A stretch of 64,000 nt of DNA from Bacillota bacterium (GCA_015059305.1 SVAQ01000005.1:25366-89365), one strand, 5' to 3'; numbered from the stretch's first letter, positions 30,578-40,149 are shown. Made by a program: numbers and translations. Notes: a model not told the origin generated them from the letters alone.

Positions 30578-30857
30578 AAAAAACCCGTATCATCCTACAA
30601 ATAAGGACGAATACGGGTATCCGCGGTGCCACCTTAATTTATTACTAAAGCTTAATAACTTTTTTTATCTTAGTAATCTCTTTTTTTGCTCCAACAAGCA
30701 TAGCAACATGATAACGGATTGCATCCGAACTAGTCTACTAAGAATAATCTTTTCGGTAGTTTGCTCGGAGGTGTTCTTTCACAATGCGCTTATCATCAGT
30801 TCACACTATACCTGACTCACTTGCATAAGCATCAAAGTTACTTTTCCTCTTCAACGC
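30578..30857 (-). promoter_or_regulatory. T-box riboswitch controlling asnA
   Basis: The T-box sequence AAGGTGGCACCGCGG (30635 to 30621) precedes a terminator whose arms are ACCCGTATTCGTCCT and AGGATGATACGGGT, ending in a U-run (30617 to 30578). Antiterminator pairing is AAGG/CCTT plus GCGGATAC/GTATTCGT. Stem I is full-size, with a GA-rich motif near its base (GAAGAGGAAAAG). A candidate Asn specifier AAC is at 30775-30773. Family assignment is firm; the specifier is an inference. Confidence 0.92.
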
Positions 30858-30863
30858 ACTATC

Positions 30864-30892
30864 AATATAACACAATTGTTCGCATATGTCAA
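30864..30892 (-). promoter_or_regulatory. Promoter of the asnA T-box leader
   Basis: On the minus strand TTGACA (30892-30887), a 17-base spacer and TATATT (30869-30864). The upstream gene's stop codon lies within the -35 box. Confidence 0.85.
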
Positions 30893-31707
30893 ATTATCCG
30901 TTTTCTTTTAAAGAATTTCTTTATTGTTTTAGTAATAATAAATATAATATAGGCTCCAACAATAAGTGCAAATATATAGATTATAAGATAAATAAAATGA
31001 GGCACATAATCTTGGATTGTATTAAAAATAGGAAGCGAACTTTTAAAATATGGGCTTATATAAAACATATTAAATTCTTCACCATTTAATATTAAAATAT
31101 TATAAACTAAAATATTCAAAAGATACGCAATACTTACAAATAAACAAAATACCTTAATAGCATTATTAAAATTTTTCTTAGTAATCTTCACTTCTCCACT
31201 TATAAGTAAATAAATAGATATAATAAAGCTACCAAGGTGTAACCACATTGTATGAACATTAACAAGAATGCTACTTGTAAAGCAGCTATCAGGCATCAAA
31301 ATCGTGGCAATACTACCTAAAATTGTTACGAAAGATAGATATGAAAGTAGCGAAGTTCTAATCCTTCCCTTTTTTAAATACAAGCATATTAAGCAAACAT
31401 AAATTGGAGTTGTACATAGTTGAAAAGGAAATGCATACCACTGATAATTCCAACTAGATAAACCTGTTACCGCGTCAAATTCAAAAGACCAAATAAGTTG
31501 CTTTAAAATCTCTAAGATTAATGCACCATAACCATAAATTGCCAAAACTAATCGAAATTGTTTCTCATTATATTTATTTTTTAATAAATAAAGTGTAAAT
31601 ATTAAAAACAGCATCACTAAAATGCAAATTAAGTGAAAAAGACCATAAGCTGTCGGGGTATTCATTGTTCCCTGTAAATTATAAAGGAATTTTTCAAATA
31701 AATTCAT
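30889..31707 (-). CDS. YwaF/TMEM164-family integral membrane protein
   Basis: The 272-residue protein has about seven membrane spans. Family features are the early His in AYGLFHLICILVMLF, the central WNYQWYAFPFQLCTTPIYVC and a conserved His-containing loop LVNVHTMWLHLG. It resembles the bacterial YwaF/TIGR02206 family, whose eukaryotic relative TMEM164 is an acyltransferase. The bacterial function is not known. It ends in a basic tail. Confidence 0.75.
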   Translation of the reverse strand: MNLFEKFLYNLQGTMNTPTAYGLFHLICILVMLFLIFTLYLLKNKYNEKQFRLVLAIYGYGALILEILKQLIWSFEFDAVTGLSSWNYQWYAFPFQLCTTPIYVCLICLYLKKGRIRTSLLSYLSFVTILGSIATILMPDSCFTSSILVNVHTMWLHLGSFIISIYLLISGEVKITKKNFNNAIKVFCLFVSIAYLLNILVYNILILNGEEFNMFYISPYFKSSLPIFNTIQDYVPHFIYLIIYIFALIVGAYIIFIITKTIKKFFKRKRII

Positions 31708-31799
31708 ACTACACCTACTTATTACCTATAGTATATCTTTTTTCAAAAGATAGTTCTATATATTTTAAAGTGCATATGTCAACTTAATGTTGCATATAA

Positions 31800-31825
31800 A
31801 AAGTAAAACTTAATTGTTTTACTTT
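31800..31825 (-). terminator. Terminator of the hisS-gatB operon
   Basis: AAAGTAAAAC (31800-31809), loop TTAATT, GTTTTACTTT (31816-31825), followed on the minus strand by TTATATG. Located just after gatB. Confidence 0.8.
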
Positions 31826-31830
31826 CTTGA

Positions 31831-33258
31831 TTATTTATCTATCTTCTTATGAAGTAACTGTTTAGTAATAAGAGGACTGGCTTTTCCTTTAGTTTCTTTC
31901 ATAACCTGTCCTACAAAGAAATCAAACATATTAGTTCTTCCATTTTGATATTCAATAATTTGTTCTGGATGTTTAGATAAAATATTATCAATAATTCCTT
32001 CGATTTCTTTTTCATCAGTAATTTGACTATTTTCTTTAGATATAAATTCTTTAGGTTCTTTTCTTTCTTCTAAAGCTTTATAGAACACTTCTTTAGCTTG
32101 CTTCGATGAAATTGTATTATCACATTGCTTATCAATAATTTGTTTTAATAACTTTGGAGTAATATAAAAATTCTCTAAAGAAATTTCTTCTTTATTAATA
32201 TAAGCAATAATTAAGCCATTAAGCCAATTACATGCTGTTTTAGCTTCAATCCCAATCTTGATACAGTCCTCAAAATAATCAGCGTTTTTCTTATCTTTTA
32301 CAATAATATTAGCATCTTTTTCATCAAGACCATATGACTTTATATACATTTTCTTACGTTCACTAGCAAGCATTGGAATACTCTTTTTAATACTTTCCAC
32401 ATAATTTTTATCAATCTTAATCGGTGGAATATTCGGCTCTACAAAGTATTTATAGTCTACGGCATCAACTTTACTACGCATATGAATTGTAGTACCAGTT
32501 TCTTCATCGAAACGACGAGTTTCTTGAACAAGTTCATTACTGCGACCTGCACAATATAATTCCAATTGTCTTTTTTCTTCGTAAAGAATTGTATCACGAA
32601 CATTACCAAGTGAATTAACATTTTTAACTTCTACTTTTGGAGTAAGGAAATTACCTTCTTCATCTTGCAAACTAACATTAACATCACATCTTATTTGTCC
32701 TTTTTTAGTATCAGCTTCGGAAATATCTGCATATTGATAAATTCGACACATGGTATCTAAAAAAGCAACTGCCTCATCAGCAGAATGCATACACGGATCA
32801 GTTACACACTCTAAAAGTGGAACGCCTGCTCGGTTGTAATCAATTAGTGAAGTTGATGATAAATGATCTAAAGAAGCAGAATCTTCCTCTAAATGAATAT
32901 CTTGAATAGTAATAGGAATCATTTGACCATTGCATTCAATATCAATACGACCATTTACACCAATTGGCATTGTAGCTTGCGTAATTTGATACCCTTTTGG
33001 TAAATCTGGGTAGTAATAATTCTTACGATCAAACATTAAATATTCTGGTTGTTTACAATTTAATATCAAAGAGGCCATAAGTGCTTTGCGAACGCATTCT
33101 TTGTTAACATTTGGTAAGATACCTGGCAAACCTAAATCAATACCTACGACATTAGCATTAGCTACTTTATTATAAATATTAGAGGCTGGACTAAACACTT
33201 TTGAATTACTTTTCATTTCACAATGCATTTCTAGTCCAATAACTAAACGATAGTTCAT
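31831..33258 (-). CDS. gatB: Asp/Glu-tRNA amidotransferase subunit B
   Basis: Subunit of GatCAB, which converts Glu-tRNA-Gln (and in some species Asp-tRNA-Asn) to the amide form. 475 residues: YRLVIGLEMHCEMKSNSKVF, GLPGILPNVN, LMFDRKNYYYPDLPKGYQI, and HLEEDSASLDH. The C-terminal YqeY-like tail is present (FFVGQVMKETKGKASP). Start overlaps the gatA stop. As asnS is in the same operon, the likely duty is Gln-tRNA-Gln formation. Confidence 0.96.
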   Translation of the reverse strand: MNYRLVIGLEMHCEMKSNSKVFSPASNIYNKVANANVVGIDLGLPGILPNVNKECVRKALMASLILNCKQPEYLMFDRKNYYYPDLPKGYQITQATMPIGVNGRIDIECNGQMIPITIQDIHLEEDSASLDHLSSTSLIDYNRAGVPLLECVTDPCMHSADEAVAFLDTMCRIYQYADISEADTKKGQIRCDVNVSLQDEEGNFLTPKVEVKNVNSLGNVRDTILYEEKRQLELYCAGRSNELVQETRRFDEETGTTIHMRSKVDAVDYKYFVEPNIPPIKIDKNYVESIKKSIPMLASERKKMYIKSYGLDEKDANIIVKDKKNADYFEDCIKIGIEAKTACNWLNGLIIAYINKEEISLENFYITPKLLKQIIDKQCDNTISSKQAKEVFYKALEERKEPKEFISKENSQITDEKEIEGIIDNILSKHPEQIIEYQNGRTNMFDFFVGQVMKETKGKASPLITKQLLHKKIDK

Positions 33259-34721
33259 TATTTAACCTCCTTTACTATTTGATTTTTATATCCTAGTTCT
33301 TCTTCGATTGCACTAGCAATATTTAATACATTAGCATCATCTTTGAATGCACCTGTAATATTGATTGCAGTTGGCATTTCATGAATAAAACCATTAGGAA
33401 TTGTAATTGATGGATATCCACCAAAATTTCCAATTGCTAGATGATTTTCTAATAATACTCGATGTCTATCTCCACGAATCATCTTATCTTGCGCCTTTTC
33501 AAAAGAAGTTGCACAAGAACCTGCGCAAGGTAATATTAAACCATCATATTCCTTAAATAATTCATTGAATTTATTACAAATAAGTCTTCTTACCCTTTTT
33601 GCATTTAAGAAATACTTTTCTTGATTTTCTTTTTGAAGGATGAAACTACCAATTACAAATCTTCTTTTAACAAACGGAGAAAAGCCATTAGTACGGTGAT
33701 CTTTCATAACGTCCATAACACTATTGCCATTACCACGTGGTCCAAAGATAATACCTGTTAAATTTGAATTATTAGAAGTTGCTTCTGCACATGCTAGTGA
33801 ATCATAAACAGGTTTAATAGCATTTAATAAATTAAAATCAATAGATACTTCCTCAACTTCAATACCAAGTTGTCTTATTTTAGCAATTGTCTTTTCAAAA
33901 TCTTCCATTATTTTAATTGTATCTAAATCTACATAATTATTTTTATCACATATTTCTTTAATATAAAATAATTTTTTTCCTTTAACATTGCCATCAATTA
34001 AATTATAAAGTGAAATATCGTCCATATCTCTAATTGATGTCATGTCCTTGTTATCGGAACCTTTCATAGCATCCATAACAATAGCAGCATCTTTAACATT
34101 TCTTGTAAATGTCCCAATATGATCTAATGATGAAGCAAAAGCAAATAGTCCATATCTACTTACTAGTCCATAGGAAGGTTTATATCCTACTACCCCTGTA
34201 AATGCAGCTGGTTTTCTAATTGAATCACCAGTATCAGTTCCAATAGCATAAGGTACAACACCTAAAGCTACTGCCGCAGCACTTCCCGCAGAAGACCCAC
34301 CAGCAATATGTTTCGTATTCCAAGGATTACGTACAGTACCACTATTACCTGTAGTTCCTGTAGCGCCCATAGCCAGTTCATCCAAATTAGTTTTACCAAT
34401 CATTACAGCGCCATTTTTACATAAATTTTCATATACAGTAGCATCATATACAGGAACATAATCTTTCAAAGTATTAGAACAAGCAGTTGTTCTAACTCCC
34501 TTAGTAGAAATATTATCCTTCATAGCATATGGAATTCCAGATAAAAGATTGTCGTTCACTTCAACTTCTTTAGCGTTTTCAATCAGTAAATTAAAAGCAT
34601 TGATCTTTTCATTATATTTTTTTATTTCATTTATACTTTCTTCTATCAATTCTTTTGAGGTAACATCGCCATTTTTTAAAGCATTATGAATTGTAAGTAA
34701 ATCTTTATCTAAATAACGCAT
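33258..34721 (-). CDS. gatA: Asp/Glu-tRNA amidotransferase subunit A
   Basis: The glutaminase/amidase subunit. The Ser-cisSer-Lys triad regions are GIPYAMKDNISTKG, GKTNLDELAMGATG and HIAGGSSAGSAAAVA with DTGDSIRKPA (the family's usual GGSIR is DSIR here). About 487 residues from MRYLDKDLL at 34721; the longer frame from 34748 would start inside gatC. GGTGG in the end of gatC serves as ribosome binding site. Confidence 0.96.
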   Translation of the reverse strand: MRYLDKDLLTIHNALKNGDVTSKELIEESINEIKKYNEKINAFNLLIENAKEVEVNDNLLSGIPYAMKDNISTKGVRTTACSNTLKDYVPVYDATVYENLCKNGAVMIGKTNLDELAMGATGTTGNSGTVRNPWNTKHIAGGSSAGSAAAVALGVVPYAIGTDTGDSIRKPAAFTGVVGYKPSYGLVSRYGLFAFASSLDHIGTFTRNVKDAAIVMDAMKGSDNKDMTSIRDMDDISLYNLIDGNVKGKKLFYIKEICDKNNYVDLDTIKIMEDFEKTIAKIRQLGIEVEEVSIDFNLLNAIKPVYDSLACAEATSNNSNLTGIIFGPRGNGNSVMDVMKDHRTNGFSPFVKRRFVIGSFILQKENQEKYFLNAKRVRRLICNKFNELFKEYDGLILPCAGSCATSFEKAQDKMIRGDRHRVLLENHLAIGNFGGYPSITIPNGFIHEMPTAINITGAFKDDANVLNIASAIEEELGYKNQIVKEVK

Positions 34722-34722
34722 G

Positions 34723-35019
34723 TTAACCCACCACCTTTGGTACTTCAACTACGCGATCAATTTTCGCATCACAATTTACCAAAATATCTTCGATTGATAG
34801 TGATTCATCAGCAATATCTTCACGAAGGTCAGTTAGAGAAAATTCACAAGCAAAACTTTGTGGCTCTACCTCGCTTATCCCTTCGATCGAACTAATTATT
34901 TCCATATTTTCATTAATAATATCAAATTCTTCTAAAAGAGTATCCGCTTCTTCCTCTGATAAATCAAATAAAAGCTTGTTAGCATAATCATTAATCATTT
35001 CTTTTGTAAAATTTTTCAT
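34723..35019 (-). CDS. gatC: Asp/Glu-tRNA amidotransferase subunit C
   Basis: The small subunit that holds GatA and GatB together. 98 residues with the GatC pattern TKEMINDYANKLLFDLSEEE and LREDIADESLSIEDILVNC before the C-terminal DRVVEVPKVV. It overlaps aspS by four bases and ends one base before gatA, so the complex is translated as a unit. Confidence 0.92.
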   Translation of the reverse strand: MKNFTKEMINDYANKLLFDLSEEEADTLLEEFDIINENMEIISSIEGISEVEPQSFACEFSLTDLREDIADESLSIEDILVNCDAKIDRVVEVPKVVG

Positions 35020-36764
35020 TTAACATCACCTATTTTTATTCCTAATTCTTTTAATTGATATTCATCAACAACATTTGGAGCCTCACTCATTAAATCATTA
35101 CTTGATGCTGTTTTAGGGAATGCAATTACATCCCGAATATTTTCAGTACCTGCTAAAAGCATTGTTAATCGGTCAAGCCCTAAAGCAAAACCACCATGTG
35201 GCGGAGTACCATATTTTAATGCATCAACAAAGAAACCAAATTTTTCTTTAATGTCTTCAGGAGTAAGTTCTAATGCTTCAAACATTTTTTGTTGTACTTC
35301 ACCATCGTGAATTCTAATACTTCCTCCACCAGCTTCGTAACCATTGATAACTATGTCATATGCCTTTGAGTAACAATTAGCTTTATCTGTAAGTAATTTA
35401 TCAACATCTTCATCTTTCGGAGAAGTGAACGGATGGTGACAAGCCATATAACGATTTTCTTCTTCACTCCATTCAAAAGAAGGAAAATCAGTTACCCACA
35501 ATAACTTATAATCATTTTCACTAATTAAATTATTGTCTGAGGCTATCTTACATCTTAAAGCTCCTAAAGCCGTTTTAACAATCTTTTTGTGGCCGCTTAC
35601 AATAAAAACAATATCATTATTTTCAACATTTAGCATTTTTTTAATATTAGTTAATTCTTCTTCAGTTAAAGATTTAACTAAACTACCAGTTATTTCATCA
35701 GCGTATTTTATATATGCTAGTCCTGAAGCACGATATTTTTTTACATATTCAGTTAATTTATCAATTTCTTTTCTAGAATATTTATCGGCTAATTTTTTTG
35801 CTACAATAGCATTAATTATTCCACCATCACTTATTGTTTTTTTTAAAAATTCGACATTTGTATTAGTAAATAAAGATGTAATATCATTTATTATCATTTC
35901 AAAACGTAAATCTGGTTTATCACTACCATATAAGTTAATAGCATCATTATATTTCATTCTTTGTAAAGGTAAAGATACCTCGATACCTTTTACTTCTTTA
36001 AAAACATTTGCCACTAAATTCTCACCTAATGTAATAACGTCTTCTTCACTTACAAAGCTCATTTCCACGTCTACTTGAGTAAATTCTGGTTGTCTATCTG
36101 CTCTTAAATCTTCATCCCGGAAACACTTAGCTATTTGAAAGTATCTTTCTATTCCCCCAACCATTAAAAGTTGTTTATATATTTGTGGCGATTGAGGAAG
36201 AGCAAAAAATCTTCCATTAAATATTCTCGATGGCACTAAATAGTCCCTTGCTCCTTCAGGTGTACTCTTACATAAAATTGGTGTTTCTACTTCTAAAAAA
36301 TTTAAGCTATCTAAATAATTTCTAATCGCCATAGTAATCTTATGTCTTAAAACAAGCTTGCTACTTATATCAGGTCTTCTGATATCTAAATAACGATACT
36401 TTAGTCTTGTCTCTTCTGAAGCATTTACATTTTCAGTAATTTGAAAAGGAACTTCAAGTGATGTGTTTAGTACATTTAACTTATCAACTATAACTTCGAT
36501 ATCACCAGTTTCAATTTTTTCATTAGCGGTAACTCTTTTAGCCACTTTACCAGTTACATTAATAACATACTCACTTTTTAGTAACTCAGCAGTTTTATAA
36601 CATGCACTATCAGGATTAACAACTAATTGAATTATTCCTGTCCGGTCACGTAAGTCAATAAATATTAGACCACCTAAATTTCTAACTCGACTAACCCAAC
36701 CTGATAATGTAATAGATTTACCAGCATACGTTTCATTAATTTGATTATTAAATAACGTTTTCAT
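35016..36764 (-). CDS. aspS: Aspartyl-tRNA synthetase (bacterial type)
   Basis: 582 residues: OB-fold anticodon domain (SGWVSRVRNLGGLIFIDLRD), class II motifs with FLEVETPILCKSTPEGARDY, FQIAKCFRDEDLRADRQPEF and the C-terminal GLDRLTMLLAGTENIRDVIAF, plus the GAD insertion domain typical of bacterial AspRS. Some bacterial AspRS also charge tRNA-Asn, but a dedicated asnS lies beside it. 14 bases after asnS. Confidence 0.96.
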   Translation of the reverse strand: MKTLFNNQINETYAGKSITLSGWVSRVRNLGGLIFIDLRDRTGIIQLVVNPDSACYKTAELLKSEYVINVTGKVAKRVTANEKIETGDIEVIVDKLNVLNTSLEVPFQITENVNASEETRLKYRYLDIRRPDISSKLVLRHKITMAIRNYLDSLNFLEVETPILCKSTPEGARDYLVPSRIFNGRFFALPQSPQIYKQLLMVGGIERYFQIAKCFRDEDLRADRQPEFTQVDVEMSFVSEEDVITLGENLVANVFKEVKGIEVSLPLQRMKYNDAINLYGSDKPDLRFEMIINDITSLFTNTNVEFLKKTISDGGIINAIVAKKLADKYSRKEIDKLTEYVKKYRASGLAYIKYADEITGSLVKSLTEEELTNIKKMLNVENNDIVFIVSGHKKIVKTALGALRCKIASDNNLISENDYKLLWVTDFPSFEWSEEENRYMACHHPFTSPKDEDVDKLLTDKANCYSKAYDIVINGYEAGGGSIRIHDGEVQQKMFEALELTPEDIKEKFGFFVDALKYGTPPHGGFALGLDRLTMLLAGTENIRDVIAFPKTASSNDLMSEAPNVVDEYQLKELGIKIGDVK

Positions 36765-36778
36765 AAATACCTCCTTTA

Positions 36779-38143
36779 TTAAAATTCACAATTTTTTGGT
36801 GTTCTTGGATAAGGAATAACATCACGAATATTATCTACACCTGTGATGTAAATTAATAATCTTTCAAAGCCCATTCCAAATCCTGAATGAACACATCCAC
36901 CATATTTTCTTAAATTCAAATACCAATCTAAAGATTCTGTTTCCATATCAAGTTCCTTCATTCGCGCAAGTAATTTATCGTAATCTTCTTCTCTTTGACT
37001 ACCACCCATAAGTTCACCAGCACCTGGAACTTCTAAGTCAACTGCAGCAACCGTTTTACCATCTTCATTTTGTTTCATATAGAAAGCTTTAATATCTTTA
37101 GGCCAGTTATAAATAAACACTGGACCATTAAAATATTCAGTAATATATTTTTCATGTTCTTTAGCAATATCTTCTCCATATTCTGGCGCAAATTCAAATT
37201 TTTCTTTGCTTTCTTTCAAAATACGAATGCATTCTTCATGAGTAATTCTTGTAAATTTGCTATTAACAAGTTTTGTAAGTTTATCAACTAGTCCTTTTTC
37301 TACAAAATTATCTAAAAATTTCATTTCTTCTTGGCAATGTTCTAGAACGTAAGAAATTACATATTTAAGCATGCTTTCCATAACTTGCATATCACCATCA
37401 AGATCGGTAAATGCCATTTCCGGTTCAATCATCCAAAATTCTGAAGCATGAGTTTTGGTGTTGGAGTTTTCTGCTCTAAAAGTAGGCCCAAATGTATAAA
37501 CTTTTTTGTAGTTCATTGCAAATGGCTCAACTTGTAGTTGTCCTGATACAGTTAAAGAAGCTTGTTTACCAAAGAAATCTTTACTATAATCAGCTTTACC
37601 ATTAACTCTTTCTAAATCTAAAGTTGTAACTTGGAACATTTCTCCCGCACCTTCGCAATCACTTGCAGTTATAATAGGTGTATGAACATAAACAAAGTTA
37701 TTTTCATTAAAGAATTTGTGAATTGCATAAGCTGCAACACTTCTTACTCTAAAAACTGCTGTAAAAAGATTAGTTCTTGGTCGTAAATATGCTTGTTCTC
37801 TTAAAAATTCTCTAGTATGTCTTTTGGGTTGAATCGGATAATCTTCAGGACAAGTTCCTAAAACAGTTATTTCATTTGCTTTAATTTCATAATCTTCTTT
37901 ACCTTCAGATTTCACAAGGTTTCCCTTAATATTTAAAGCACAACCTACAAGTAATTTTGAAACTTCTAGAAAGTTTTTTAAAGTTGTATCATACACAACT
38001 TGGATTCCCCCTTGGGTTGTTCCATCATTAAGAGCTATAAAACCAAATTCTTTCTGAGGACGATGATTTCTAATCCAACCATTTAATTCTACTTCTTTAT
38101 CTAAATATTTTTCTATTTCTTTTAATATATCTTTTAAATCCAT
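36779..38143 (-). CDS. asnS: Asparaginyl-tRNA synthetase
   Basis: 454 residues: N-terminal OB domain (ELNGWIRNHRPQKEFGFIAL), class II core with FVYVHTPIITASDCEGAGEM, TFGPTFRAENSNTKTHASEF, VDLEVPGAGELMGGSQRE and GFGMGFERLLIYITG. The sequences GGSQRE and HTPIITASD are typical of AsnRS rather than AspRS. It overlaps the hisS stop by one base (TAATG). Confidence 0.96.
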   Translation of the reverse strand: MDLKDILKEIEKYLDKEVELNGWIRNHRPQKEFGFIALNDGTTQGGIQVVYDTTLKNFLEVSKLLVGCALNIKGNLVKSEGKEDYEIKANEITVLGTCPEDYPIQPKRHTREFLREQAYLRPRTNLFTAVFRVRSVAAYAIHKFFNENNFVYVHTPIITASDCEGAGEMFQVTTLDLERVNGKADYSKDFFGKQASLTVSGQLQVEPFAMNYKKVYTFGPTFRAENSNTKTHASEFWMIEPEMAFTDLDGDMQVMESMLKYVISYVLEHCQEEMKFLDNFVEKGLVDKLTKLVNSKFTRITHEECIRILKESKEKFEFAPEYGEDIAKEHEKYITEYFNGPVFIYNWPKDIKAFYMKQNEDGKTVAAVDLEVPGAGELMGGSQREEDYDKLLARMKELDMETESLDWYLNLRKYGGCVHSGFGMGFERLLIYITGVDNIRDVIPYPRTPKNCEF

Positions 38144-39381
38144 TATAACACTCCTAAAATATAATCTAAAATTTCATCTTCGGGAACTTTATGTTCTTCT
38201 TTAGTTAAATTATCTTTAACATTAATAAGCCCCTTTGCTAAATCGTCGCTATTTAAAATAATAAGTTGTTTTGCGCCCATACGATCAGCATCTTTAAATT
38301 GAGCTTTTAAGCTTCGGTTAATATAATCAGTTTCGCTTATAATGCCACTTAATCTTAAATCCTGTAATAAAATATTAGCTCTTAGTTTTTCTTCTTCATT
38401 TATTGCCATTATATACACATCAATCGCAGGCTCTTCATTATAATCTTCTTTAAGCAAATTGATAATTCTTTCAACACCACATGCAAAACCAACACATGGA
38501 GTATTTGGACCACCTAATTCATTAACTAAATGGTTATATCTGCCTCCTCCTCCTAAAGCTAAACTATCATCAAGAACAAGTTCAAATACCATATAATCAT
38601 AATAATCTAACCCTCTTACTAAGTTATGATCAATCTCATAATTAACATCTAAGTAATCTAAATATTCTAAAACTTTATGAAATCTTTCGTTGCTTTCTGG
38701 GCTTTGATAATCCTTAATATTTGGCGCATTTTTCAAAATATCACCACTCGCATCAACTTTACAATCTAAAATACGAAGCGGATTGATTGTAAGTCGTCTT
38801 TGACAATCTTCACACAAATTATTCAGATGCGGGGTTAAATAATCAACTAAAGCTTTTTTATAATTTTCACGACATTGAATACTGCCTAAATTATTAATTT
38901 TTACAGTTACATCTAAACCTAATGATCTTAAAACATTAACTGAAAAAGATATTACTTCTGCATCAATTAATGGATCATCGCTACCTAATGATTCTATACC
39001 AAACTGAGTAAATTCACGGTTTCGGCCTAAGCCAGGTCTTTCATAACGATACATTGTTTCAAAATAATATTCTTTAATAGGATTTTTTACATCGCCGTAT
39101 AATTTATCCTCAATATACTTACGAACAATTCCTGCAGTACCTTCTGGTCTTAAAGTCATATTCCTGCCTGAACGATCCGTAAAATCGTAAGTTTCTTTCT
39201 GAACAATATCGCTACTTTCACCTACCCCTCTTTTGAATAGTTCTTCGTTTTCAAAAATTGGTGTTCTTACATATTTGTAATTATATACTGCTGCATATCC
39301 ATGAACAGTATCTTCGATTTTACGATATAATTGTGCATCTACACCAGTTACATCATAACATCCTTTTGGTTTTGTAATCAT
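38143..39381 (-). CDS. hisS: Histidyl-tRNA synthetase
   Basis: 412 residues starting at the ATG at 39381, which has AAAGGAGGAAATT directly before it; the longer frame from 39444 would run through the leader. Motifs: KPKGCYDVTGVDAQLYRKIE, TPIFENEELFKRGVGESSD, RPEGTAGIVRKYIED, RYERPGLGRNREFTQFGIE, histidine motif LVRGLDYYDYMVFEL and GGGGRYNHLV. First gene of a six-gene aminoacylation operon under a histidine T-box. Confidence 0.96.
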   Translation of the reverse strand: MITKPKGCYDVTGVDAQLYRKIEDTVHGYAAVYNYKYVRTPIFENEELFKRGVGESSDIVQKETYDFTDRSGRNMTLRPEGTAGIVRKYIEDKLYGDVKNPIKEYYFETMYRYERPGLGRNREFTQFGIESLGSDDPLIDAEVISFSVNVLRSLGLDVTVKINNLGSIQCRENYKKALVDYLTPHLNNLCEDCQRRLTINPLRILDCKVDASGDILKNAPNIKDYQSPESNERFHKVLEYLDYLDVNYEIDHNLVRGLDYYDYMVFELVLDDSLALGGGGRYNHLVNELGGPNTPCVGFACGVERIINLLKEDYNEEPAIDVYIMAINEEEKLRANILLQDLRLSGIISETDYINRSLKAQFKDADRMGAKQLIILNSDDLAKGLINVKDNLTKEEHKVPEDEILDYILGVL

Positions 39382-39403
39382 AATTTCCTCCTTTATTAAA
39401 CAA

Positions 39404-39532
39404 AAAGACCTAGAAATCATAAGGGCGATGAGAAAACTCACCACGGTGCCACCTTATTTCTAGGTCTTTATATTTTATCGCTATTTAGCGTTCCTATGTT
39501 ACTGGAAGTCGTCACTTTCCCATAGAAAATCT
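39404..39532 (-). promoter_or_regulatory. Compact T-box leader of hisS operon
   Basis: The T-box AAGGTGGCACCGTGG (39455 to 39441) forms an antiterminator with CTCATCGCCCTT. It is enclosed by a perfect 14-bp stem, AAAGACCTAGAAAT (39469 to 39456) with ATTTCTAGGTCTTT (39417 to 39404), ending in a T-run. Stem I is very short: CTATG/CATAG around GGAA...TTCC. A small hairpin CGCTAAATAGCG follows as stem III. The whole leader is about 130 nt; ordinary T-boxes are 200-300. A CAT (His) triplet lies at the stem I base. Confidence 0.85.
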
Positions 39533-39538
39533 ACGTTT

Positions 39539-39567
39539 ATTTTAGTATATTTTAACATTTTAGTCAA
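39539..39567 (-). promoter_or_regulatory. Promoter of the hisS-asnS-aspS-gatCAB operon
   Basis: On the minus strand TTGACT (39567-39562), a 17-base spacer and TAAAAT (39544-39539). The predicted start near 39532 defines the short leader. Confidence 0.75.
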
Positions 39568-39585
39568 TACGAAAGTGCCTAGCCT

Positions 39586-40149
39586 TTACCCATTAACACT
39601 TTGAATGCTTATATTACTATTTAAGTTTGTCCCCATTAAATGCGTTTGATCATATTTATTAGCATATAATCTAAATACAATTTGATACGTTCTTTTTTTA
39701 TTGGAACTTTTAAGTTTTGTTTTAAAAAGTTCAATCTTGTCATTTTTATCATAAGAATTAATTTCTGTTTCTTTTTTTATGACTTTATTATCTAATAATA
39801 TTTCATAAGTATATTCATGAGAATTAATTCCATCAACCCCACTTGTTTTATTATATTTGGATAATGTTTTCATTAATATTTTAAAAGCATAATCATTATC
39901 CAAGGGATTAGTATATACTGCATTTAAGGTAACTATAGCCTTAGCAATTTCTTTTTCTTCTTTTAAAAGTAGATCGGAAGGATTTATCTTCATAGGAATA
40001 AATTCTTCGAAAGTTAAAATCGCTGTAGTAGCTCCTGCTTCGATCGCATTGACACGATTATTAATTTTAACATAGCAAATACTTGTGCTAATCAAAAAGA
40101 TTAACGTTGATATAAAGGATAAATATATTGGAAATCTTTCGTCTTTCAT
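39586..40149 (-). CDS. Membrane-anchored protein of unknown function
   Basis: About 187 residues from the ATG at 40149, which overlaps the mutM stop (ATGA) with AGAGG upstream; the TTG at 40164 is not needed. One N-terminal span (FPIYLSFISTLIFLISTSIC) followed by a short coil (KINNRVNAIEAG) and an outer, mostly beta domain. Pilin-like in outline, but without a GFTLxE prepilin motif. No family recognised. Confidence 0.6.
   Translation of the reverse strand: MKDERFPIYLSFISTLIFLISTSICYVKINNRVNAIEAGATTAILTFEEFIPMKINPSDLLLKEEKEIAKAIVTLNAVYTNPLDNDYAFKILMKTLSKYNKTSGVDGINSHEYTYEILLDNKVIKKETEINSYDKNDKIELFKTKLKSSNKKRTYQIVFRLYANKYDQTHLMGTNLNSNISIQSVNG

Noticed and set aside
30761..31089. Rightward frames over the T-box leader and ywaF end
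   Set aside because: They cover a conserved RNA element and its promoter and have no protein-like features.
35533..36078. Rightward 181-residue frame inside aspS
   Set aside because: Antisense to a conserved synthetase gene; long only because of AT-rich codon bias.
38143..39444. Longer hisS start at 39444
   Set aside because: It would translate through the T-box terminator; the ATG at 39381 has an ideal AAAGGAGG site and begins at the conserved KPKGCYD motif.
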